Below are positions 13,897 to 18,268 of a DNA stretch of 18,268 nucleotides, in pieces (position 1 is the first letter of the stretch; every line of letters begins with the position of its first letter). The translations under genes were made by a program, and so were the position numbers. The notes under the pieces were generated by a model. It was not told where the DNA came from. It saw only the letters and a program-made list of their open reading frames with translations, and did no database searches. This stretch comes from Candidatus Daviesbacteria bacterium. Lineage in GTDB: Bacteria; Patescibacteriota; Microgenomatia; Daviesbacterales; UBA10151. The stretch covers positions 1 through 18,268 of the forward strand of contig DOWS01000044.1 in the NCBI GenBank assembly GCA_003519445.1, in the 5' to 3' direction.

Positions 13897-14478
13897 ATGA
13901 ACAAGCAACGGAATATTTTGGGAGGAATCCTGGGCTCATTTGAAGATGATTTTGAAAGAGAAAGTACGGTTATTCAAACCGTAACCCAAGCCGCAAGCGG
14001 AGTTTTTGAAGCAATTGTCAGCCTAGGCCAAGAGGTCAAAGGTGCAGAAAAATTTCCCTCAAAAGGCTCAATTGAATTTAATACAAAGCAGGCTCAAGCA
14101 GAAGAGTCCCGGAAACAAGAGACAGACAGGAAGAAAGCTTTTTATCAGGCTTTAAAAGAAGATCAGGACAGAGCCCAAAAAGCCAAGGATAAATTACTTT
14201 TTGAGGAAGAAATGGATGATATTGTTACTAATTTACCAACAGAACAAAAAAATAGATTACTACACTATCAAGTCGGTTATAAAGACAGAAGCATTTATCA
14301 ACGAGCCGAACTCCGGAAAAAACTGATTGAAGAACAAAGAAAATCAGAAAAACAGGAAAAAGCCGCATCTATTCCCAGCCCGGCCAAACAACCCAGTGCT
14401 ATGGAAGGGGCTTTTGAAGGCAGGAGCGGCACACAGGGAGGCGGCACAGCCAACCTTTCTGCACAAGCCGTAGGGTAA
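13897..14478 (+). CDS. coiled-coil, charged hypothetical protein with Gly-rich tail
   Basis: The function is unknown. The 193-residue protein opens with NILGGILGSFEDDFERES and an amphipathic helix to about residue 48, then a long, highly charged helical region (about 65-108, rich in K, E, Q and D) likely to form a coiled coil, a short ordered part (LPTEQKNRLLHYQVGYKDRSI, about 114-134), a second charged helix (137-156), and a disordered tail rich in Pro, Ser, Gly and Ala ending SAQAVG. There is no signal peptide or membrane segment. Similar charged proteins with Gly-rich tails are, from memory, common and unassigned in Microgenomates. tRNA-Val(GAC) follows eight bases after its stop. Confidence 0.75.
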   Translation: MNKQRNILGGILGSFEDDFERESTVIQTVTQAASGVFEAIVSLGQEVKGAEKFPSKGSIEFNTKQAQAEESRKQETDRKKAFYQALKEDQDRAQKAKDKLLFEEEMDDIVTNLPTEQKNRLLHYQVGYKDRSIYQRAELRKKLIEEQRKSEKQEKAASIPSPAKQPSAMEGAFEGRSGTQGGGTANLSAQAVG

Positions 14479-14486
14479 TTATTTAT

Positions 14487-14559
14487 GGGCAGTTAGCTCA
14501 GTTGGTAGAGCGTGTCATTGACGTTGACAATGTCGGGGGTTCGACTCCCTCACTGCCCA
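14487..14559 (+). tRNA. tRNA-Val (anticodon GAC)
   Basis: Acceptor stem GGGCAGT pairs with ACTGCCC, U8-A9, D-stem GCTC/GAGC, anticodon stem TGTCA/TGACA with loop TTGACGT (anticodon GAC) and T-arm GGGGGTTCGACTCCC. CCA is not encoded. Its 3' end is two bases from the next start codon. Confidence 0.95.
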
Positions 14560-14561
14560 CT

Positions 14562-14765
14562 ATGAGTTTACAAATTACTTTAACCAAAAGTCAGTGGGCA
14601 AGAATATCGGAAATTCTTGGAAACGGAGGTTTATTAGGTTTTGGTTCAATCGTAATACCTGCGGTGTTTGACATCTTTAACTGGATGATGATAGTATTGG
14701 GTTTGTTGGCAGGTAGTACGCTTATTTATTTAAGTATACTATCCGCAAGAAGGTATAAACTATGA
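14562..14765 (+). CDS. 67-residue two-helix membrane protein, function unknown
   Basis: An open frame extends upstream to 14502, but that part lies within tRNA-Val, so the start is placed at the ATG at 14562 (MSLQITLTKSQW). The protein has an amphipathic first helix and two likely membrane segments, about residues 21-38 and 41-60, ending in basic SARRYKL, which suggests a cytoplasmic C-terminus. I do not recognise it. No Shine-Dalgarno precedes the ATG, and the message would have to arise by processing of the tRNA 3' end. It overlaps the next small ORF at an ATGA. Confidence 0.6.
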   Translation: MSLQITLTKSQWARISEILGNGGLLGFGSIVIPAVFDIFNWMMIVLGLLAGSTLIYLSILSARRYKL

Positions 14766-14881
14766 ATTTTAATCCTGATAATATTGTTTTTTTCTATCTA
14801 ACTTTGGCCATCCTCGGATTAACTTTTGCAATTCTGATAGTTTTCGGCAAAACAGAAGAAAAAAGTACTAGGAAAAGATAG
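14762..14881 (+). CDS. 39-residue single-span membrane microprotein
   Basis: The ATG overlaps the previous stop as ATGA, and AGAAGG lies eight bases upstream (14748-14753), a good Shine-Dalgarno. The peptide has one hydrophobic span (about residues 8-28) and a charged tail, KTEEKSTRKR. It is too small to assign. The overlap, the ribosome site and the position three bases before thrS support it as a real gene rather than chance. Confidence 0.58.
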   Translation: MNFNPDNIVFFYLTLAILGLTFAILIVFGKTEEKSTRKR

Positions 14882-14883
14882 CC

Positions 14884-16635
14884 TTGACAACACTCTCTCC
14901 AGATAATCAAAACTTAAATAATATTCGCCATTCATGTGCGCATCTTTTGGCTGCGGCTGTTTTGGAACTTTTTCCGGGTGCCCAAAATGCCATTGGCCCA
15001 GCCATTGAAAACGGTTTTTATCAGGACTTTGATTTTGGTGCTGTCAGGATTTCCGAAGAAGATTTACCTGAAATTGAAAAGAAAATGCAGGATTTACTGC
15101 AAACTTGGGGCCCATTTGCAACAAAAGAAGTTTCAGTTGAACAGGCCAGAAAAGATTTCGCTTGGAACAAATATAAATTGGAATTGATAGAGGAATTTGG
15201 CAAAGAAGGCAAAAAAATAACCGAGAATAATCCGGGAAATTTTCTGGATCTTTGTAAAGGCGGTCACTCTGAAAATCCCAAAGAAGAGCTTAAATACTTT
15301 AAATTATTATCCGTAGCAGGAGCATATTGGCGTGGGAGCGAGAAAAACAAAATGCTGACTAGAATTTATGGCACTTGCTTCCCAACCCAAAGTCAACTGG
15401 ATGAGTATTTAAAAATGCTGGAAGAGGCCAAAAAAAGAGACCATAGGAAACTTGGTCAGGAATTGGAACTGTTTACAATCTCGGAAGAAATTGGACCGGG
15501 TTTAATTTTATGGCTTCCCAAAGGCAACATCATTAAAGAAGAACTGGAAAAATGGGCTAAAGAAACAGAAAACAAGTGGGACTACCAGCAAGTCACCACC
15601 CCTCATATTACCAAATCGGGGTTGTTTTACACATCAGGCCATCTACCTTATTACAAAACTGATATGTACCCACCCATGAAACTGGAAGAAGGAGAGGAGT
15701 ATTTCTTAAAACCAATGAATTGCCCGTTTCATCATATGATTTTTAAATATAAACCAAGAAGCTATAAAGAACTGCCGCTGCGTCTGGCCGAATACGGCAG
15801 CGTCTACCGCTACGAAGCTTCAGGAGAATTATTTGGACTAATGCGCGTGCGGGGCATGATTCAAAATGATTCTCATATTTATTGCAGCGGGGATCAGGCA
15901 GTAGACGAGTTTGTCAAAGTTATGAAACTTCATGAGTATTACTATCAAGCGCTGGGAATAAAAGAATATCATCTGGAACTGGGATTGCGCGATCCAAAAA
16001 AACAGGACAAATATCATGGGGATGAAAAAATGTGGGTTCTTGCGGAAAAATTAATGAGGGAGGCAGTGGCCAAAACGAAAATAAAAATGGTAGAATCTGT
16101 TGGTAGTGCCGCCTTTTACGGTCCCAAAATAGACTTTATTATCCGCTCCTCCGTAGGTAGAGAATTTGCCATATCCACTAATCAAGTTGATTTATACATG
16201 GGAGGACGGTTTAATTTAAAATATACTGACCAAAACGGAAAGGATCAAATTCCTGTGATCATACATAGGGCACCTTTAGGATCTCACGAAAGATTCATCG
16301 GGTTTTTAATTGAACATTTTGGCGGGGCATTTCCGGTTTGGCTGGCGCCGGTTCAAGCAATTATTATTCCCATTACCGAGCGAAATAATGAATATGCAAA
16401 AAAGGTCATGGATGAGCTGGTTGGTATCCGCGCAGAGATAGACTCACGGGGCGAAACCATGCAAGCCAAAATCCGTGATGCCCAGTTGCAAAAAGTGCCA
16501 TATATGCTGATTGTGGGAGATAGGGAAGAAAAAGAAAATAAAGTGGCTCTGCGGACAAGGGAAGGTGTAGACATGGGAGCTATAAATATGTTAGAATTTT
16601 TAAAGATTATGAGGGAGGCAGCGCCAACTGGCTAA
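14884..16635 (+). CDS. thrS: threonyl-tRNA synthetase lacking the TGS domain
   Basis: The 583-residue enzyme charges tRNA-Thr. It begins almost directly at the editing domain: H16-S-C-A-H20 (HxxxH) and C124-K-G-G-H128 are the proofreading site that removes mischarged Ser. The class II catalytic core follows, with zinc ligands Cys280 (MNCPFHH), His331 (NDSHIYC) and His461 (IIHRAPLGSHER), and a C-terminal anticodon-binding domain. The roughly 60-residue N-terminal TGS domain of the 642-residue E. coli enzyme is absent. The start is TTG at 14884, the only common start after an in-frame stop at 14869, with AGGAAAA ten bases upstream. It heads the infC-rpmI-rplT-pheS group, and its last codons contain the infC start. 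Confidence 0.96.
   Translation: MTTLSPDNQNLNNIRHSCAHLLAAAVLELFPGAQNAIGPAIENGFYQDFDFGAVRISEEDLPEIEKKMQDLLQTWGPFATKEVSVEQARKDFAWNKYKLELIEEFGKEGKKITENNPGNFLDLCKGGHSENPKEELKYFKLLSVAGAYWRGSEKNKMLTRIYGTCFPTQSQLDEYLKMLEEAKKRDHRKLGQELELFTISEEIGPGLILWLPKGNIIKEELEKWAKETENKWDYQQVTTPHITKSGLFYTSGHLPYYKTDMYPPMKLEEGEEYFLKPMNCPFHHMIFKYKPRSYKELPLRLAEYGSVYRYEASGELFGLMRVRGMIQNDSHIYCSGDQAVDEFVKVMKLHEYYYQALGIKEYHLELGLRDPKKQDKYHGDEKMWVLAEKLMREAVAKTKIKMVESVGSAAFYGPKIDFIIRSSVGREFAISTNQVDLYMGGRFNLKYTDQNGKDQIPVIIHRAPLGSHERFIGFLIEHFGGAFPVWLAPVQAIIIPITERNNEYAKKVMDELVGIRAEIDSRGETMQAKIRDAQLQKVPYMLIVGDREEKENKVALRTREGVDMGAINMLEFLKIMREAAPTG
16612..16630 (+). promoter_or_regulatory. ribosome binding site and CTG start of infC
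   Basis: AGGGAGG (16612-16618) lies nine bases before CTG at 16628-16630. In this frame the next upstream codon set ends at a TGA at 16610, and there is no ATG, GTG or TTG until GTG 16679, which would remove the conserved IF3 N-terminus. The site lies inside thrS. Confidence 0.72.
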
Positions 16636-17206
16636 GTTCTACCGTCTAAACGAGAATATCCAAGCCCCAAACCTAAGGGTGATAGATCCTGAAGGAAAAC
16701 AATTGGGTGTTATAACCCGTTTGGAAGCCTTGGAAAAGGCTAAAGAGTTGGAGTTGGATCTTATTGAAATTGCTGCCCAGGCAGATCCTCCTGTGGCCAG
16801 AATTTTTGACTTTCAAAAATTCAGGTATGAAGAAAGCAAAAAAGACAGGGGTGCAAAAAAGGGGGGGGAGGGTGGTTTAAAGGAACTTTGGCTTTCTCCG
16901 CGGATAGAAGAACACGATCTAAAAGTAAGGTTAGACCATACCAGGAAGTTTTTGGAAGAGGGTTACAAGGTAAAATTAACAGTAAAGTTTAAAGGCAGGG
17001 AAATGGCTCATCCTGAACTTGGACATAGAGTGTTGCAGGAAGTAATGGAACTTCTTGGCGATAAAGCCGCTGTTGAAGGAGAACCGAAATTTGAAGGAAG
17101 AAGGCTTTCTATGACAGTAACTAAAATTAAAGGAGGCAAAAAGAATGAACAAGATGAAAACCAGGAAATCAATACTAAAGAGGTTAAAAATAACATCAAA
17201 GGGTAA
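16628..17206 (+). CDS. infC: translation initiation factor IF-3 with a non-canonical CTG start
   Basis: IF3 binds the 30S subunit, keeps it free of 50S and checks the start codon. From CTG 16628 the protein is 192 residues and begins (M)AKFYRLNENIQAPNLRV, matching the usual RINENIRAPEVRVID start; opening at GTG 16679 would delete this. Next come the N-domain (VITRLEALEKAKELELDLIEI) and PVARIFDFQKFRYE, a linker with a KKGGEGG run, and the C-domain with IEEHDLKVRLDHTRKFL and VKFKGREMAHPELG. A 20-residue charged tail overlaps rpmI. Rare starts in infC are known in other bacteria (AUU in E. coli) and allow IF3 to limit its own synthesis. The overlap with thrS is eight bases. Confidence 0.9.
   Translation: MAKFYRLNENIQAPNLRVIDPEGKQLGVITRLEALEKAKELELDLIEIAAQADPPVARIFDFQKFRYEESKKDRGAKKGGEGGLKELWLSPRIEEHDLKVRLDHTRKFLEEGYKVKLTVKFKGREMAHPELGHRVLQEVMELLGDKAAVEGEPKFEGRRLSMTVTKIKGGKKNEQDENQEINTKEVKNNIKG
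17131..17136 (+). promoter_or_regulatory. Shine-Dalgarno of rpmI inside infC
   Basis: A perfect AGGAGG lies eight bases before the rpmI ATG at 17145. It decides between this ATG and the next in-frame one at 17154 and shows that rpmI translation starts inside infC. Confidence 0.85.
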
Positions 17207-17342
17207 GTTGCTACGGAGGCATCAGCTTGGAGTAGGACATTTAAAAAGCAACAAAAGTAAAAGTGCTTTAAACAGGCAAAAGAAATCAAGTGTTTTTTTT
17301 GAAGGAGAAGCTAAAAGTTTAAGAAAGCTGATAGGATTATAA
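17145..17342 (+). CDS. rpmI: 50S ribosomal protein bL35
   Basis: The 65-residue basic protein begins MNKMKTRKSILKRLKITS, close to the bL35 signature (PKMKTxxSxxKRFKxTG), then GKLLRRHQLGVGHLKSNKS and a final LRKLIGL. It is a late-assembly protein of the large subunit. Length is normal. It starts within infC, overlapping it by 62 bases, and ends one base before a small ORF that separates it from rplT, an insertion absent from the classic infC-rpmI-rplT order. Confidence 0.94.
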   Translation: MNKMKTRKSILKRLKITSKGKLLRRHQLGVGHLKSNKSKSALNRQKKSSVFFEGEAKSLRKLIGL

Positions 17343-17343
17343 A

Positions 17344-17484
17344 ATGGGCAAAGAAACCATAAACTTTAGACAAAGTAATAAATCCCGTTCAGGGGATAGT
17401 TCGGCTAAAAGCTATGCCAGAATAAACAGAACCGGCAGTTGGGGAAAATTACTTAATGTATTTAAAAAAGGAGATAAAATTTAA
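17344..17484 (+). CDS. 46-residue basic protein between rpmI and rplT, function unknown
   Basis: This short gene runs from ATG 17344 to TAA 17482-17484. It starts one base after rpmI and its stop shares a base with the rplT ATG (TAATG), so it is likely translated with them. AGGA seven bases upstream can serve as a ribosome site. The product is basic and mostly polar (MGKETINFRQSNKSRSGDSS at the start), with one short hydrophobic patch, GSWGKLLNVFKKG (31-43). There is no Cys pair and no recognised family. It could be a ribosome-associated peptide or a lineage-specific regulator, but nothing in the sequence proves it. Confidence 0.6.
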   Translation: MGKETINFRQSNKSRSGDSSAKSYARINRTGSWGKLLNVFKKGDKI

Positions 17485-17831
17485 TGGCCAGAGTAAAAAG
17501 AGGTGTTACCTCACACAAAAGACATAAAAAAGTTTTAGAGCTTACCAAGGGCCACAGGGGTGGTAGAAGTAAAAATATCAGGGAAGCAAAATCTTCTCTG
17601 CTTCACGCAGGAGAATATGCTTTTGCAGGCAGAAAAATGAGAAAACGGGACATGAGAAGGCTCTGGATAACTCAACTTTCTGCTGCAGTCAAAGCAGAAG
17701 GTTTAAGTTATTCCAAATTCATAAATCAATTAAAAGTTAAAGATATTAAACTAGACCGCAAAATCTTGTCCGATTTAGCAGTCAACCATCCGGAGGACTT
17801 TAAAAAAATTGTGCTAGAGGCATCCTCTTAA
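17484..17831 (+). CDS. rplT: 50S ribosomal protein bL20
   Basis: The 115-residue basic protein begins MARVKRGVTSHKRHKKVLELTKGHRG, the usual bL20 start, followed by KMRKRDMRRLWITQLSAAVK and LSYSKFINQLK, all typical. It binds 23S rRNA early in large-subunit assembly and in several bacteria represses its own operon. AAGGAG ten bases upstream (17468-17473) is the ribosome site. Length is normal. It is followed 18 bases later by pheS, as in the E. coli order thrS-infC-rpmI-rplT-pheS. Confidence 0.96.
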   Translation: MARVKRGVTSHKRHKKVLELTKGHRGGRSKNIREAKSSLLHAGEYAFAGRKMRKRDMRRLWITQLSAAVKAEGLSYSKFINQLKVKDIKLDRKILSDLAVNHPEDFKKIVLEASS

Positions 17832-17834
17832 ATG

Positions 17835-17850
17835 TGCTAGAATTCTAGCA
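17835..17850. promoter_or_regulatory. 16-base perfect palindrome with extended -10 motif before pheS
   Basis: TGCTAGAATTCTAGCA is a perfect inverted repeat whose last base is the first base of the pheS ATG. It contains TGC-TAGAAT, an extended -10 box ending six bases before that ATG. It could be a promoter with an overlapping operator, or an RNA hairpin that hides the start codon. It has no T-run and is not a terminator. There is no Shine-Dalgarno for pheS. Confidence 0.55.
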
Positions 17851-18268
17851 TGGAAGAAAAAATTTCCCAAATCCATAAAGAATATCTGAAAAAGATTAAA
17901 GAGGCCAAAACTCTAAAAGAGCAAGACGAGATTTTTTTGGCCCTGTTTGGCAAAAAAGGGGAGTTAACAATACTTCCAAAAGAATTCGGAAAGCTGTCTT
18001 CAGAAGAAAAACACAAAGTCAGTCCTTTATTTAATAAAGTTAAATTAGAACTGGAAAAAAAGATACAAGATACAAGATACAAGATACAAGAGGAAGGCTA
18101 TAAAAAACTCGAAAGCGAAAGTCTTGATTTGACAACAAGTGTCAAAATAAAAAACCGGCACGGACATTTGCATCCTTTAACCCAAATTGAACAGCAAACA
18201 GCCGAGATTTTCCATAAAATTGGTTTTGCGGAGTTTGAAGCTCCTCATATTGACACGGATTTTAATAA
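17850..18268 (+). CDS. pheS: phenylalanyl-tRNA synthetase alpha subunit (3' end outside window)
   Basis: About 139 codons are present before the window ends. Residues 1-90 form the charged coiled-coil arm typical of PheS, ending in LTTSVKIKNRHGHLHPL. The catalytic core begins at HPLTQIEQ (about 108-115) and continues with IFHKIGFAEFEAPHIDTDF, matching the HPL..i...i...GF....P.ie.d pattern of the class II aminoacylation domain. With PheT it charges tRNA-Phe. A seven-base tandem repeat sits in the coiled-coil arm (codons 71-81). The ATG lies at the end of a perfect palindrome with no Shine-Dalgarno, so it may be leaderless. Confidence 0.93.
   Translation, partial: MEEKISQIHKEYLKKIKEAKTLKEQDEIFLALFGKKGELTILPKEFGKLSSEEKHKVSPLFNKVKLELEKKIQDTRYKIQEEGYKKLESESLDLTTSVKIKNRHGHLHPLTQIEQQTAEIFHKIGFAEFEAPHIDTDFN
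18061..18088 (+). repeat. in-frame heptamer array in pheS (AGATACA x4)
   Basis: Four perfect copies of AGATACA are followed by AGA. They encode about KIQDTRYKIQE within the coiled-coil arm, and the frame remains open on both sides. Confidence 0.95.

Noticed and set aside
14502..14561. Longer start for the 67-residue membrane protein
   Set aside because: These bases form the body of tRNA-Val(GAC). The ATG at 14562, directly after the tRNA, is the first credible start.
15021..15212. Minus-strand and alternate-frame reading frames over thrS, murT/gatD and the dikinase
   Set aside because: They have no ribosome sites or recognisable motifs and lie opposite or across well-supported genes.
16679..16681. 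GTG as the infC start
   Set aside because: It would remove the conserved N-terminal IF3 block, and no Shine-Dalgarno sits at the right distance.

Overview
The window reads as a chromosomal fragment of a small-genome bacterium of the Candidate Phyla Radiation (Patescibacteria), most likely near Microgenomates. This is inferred from content, not from a database search. The support is a threonyl-tRNA synthetase without its TGS domain, a MurT/GatD pair, short gaps, several promoters whose -10 box sits 8-9 bases before the start codon (leaderless mRNAs), and low-complexity seven-base repeats inside conserved genes.

Left module (1-8235): a PlsC-like acyltransferase on the minus strand (cut by the window edge) faces seven plus-strand genes that are tightly packed from the second onward. 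They are a seven-helix membrane protein, an NAD(P)-dependent extended SDR of the thioester-reductase/male-sterility type, a BtaA-like (DUF3419) aminocarboxypropyl transferase, a UbiA-like prenyltransferase, a PEP-synthase-like dikinase built like rifampicin phosphotransferase, a GNAT-type acyltransferase, and a dolichol/phytol-kinase-like CTP-dependent lipid kinase. Every recognisable enzyme fits lipid or isoprenoid chemistry, so I propose a pathway for an unusual membrane lipid. This is the most interesting system in the window. These genes look AT-richer than the right half, show no good Shine-Dalgarno sequences and carry no heptamer repeats, which suggests a separate origin.

Middle (8258-8506): three minus-strand tRNA genes (Val-UAC, Leu-GAG, Leu-CAG) separate the two halves.

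Right module (8558-14881): yvcK, two paralogous lysozyme-like exported proteins, the lipid II amidation genes murT and gatD, a C39-like cysteine-peptidase-fold protein, tRNA-Leu(UAG), two unrecognised cytoplasmic proteins, tRNA-Val(GAC) and two tiny membrane proteins. It is largely concerned with the cell envelope.

Translation operon (14884-18268): thrS, infC, rpmI, a 46-residue unknown ORF, rplT and pheS (cut by the edge). infC appears to start at a CTG codon inside the end of thrS, after a strong Shine-Dalgarno. rpmI overlaps infC by 62 bases. No stretch longer than about 300 bases lacks a gene.
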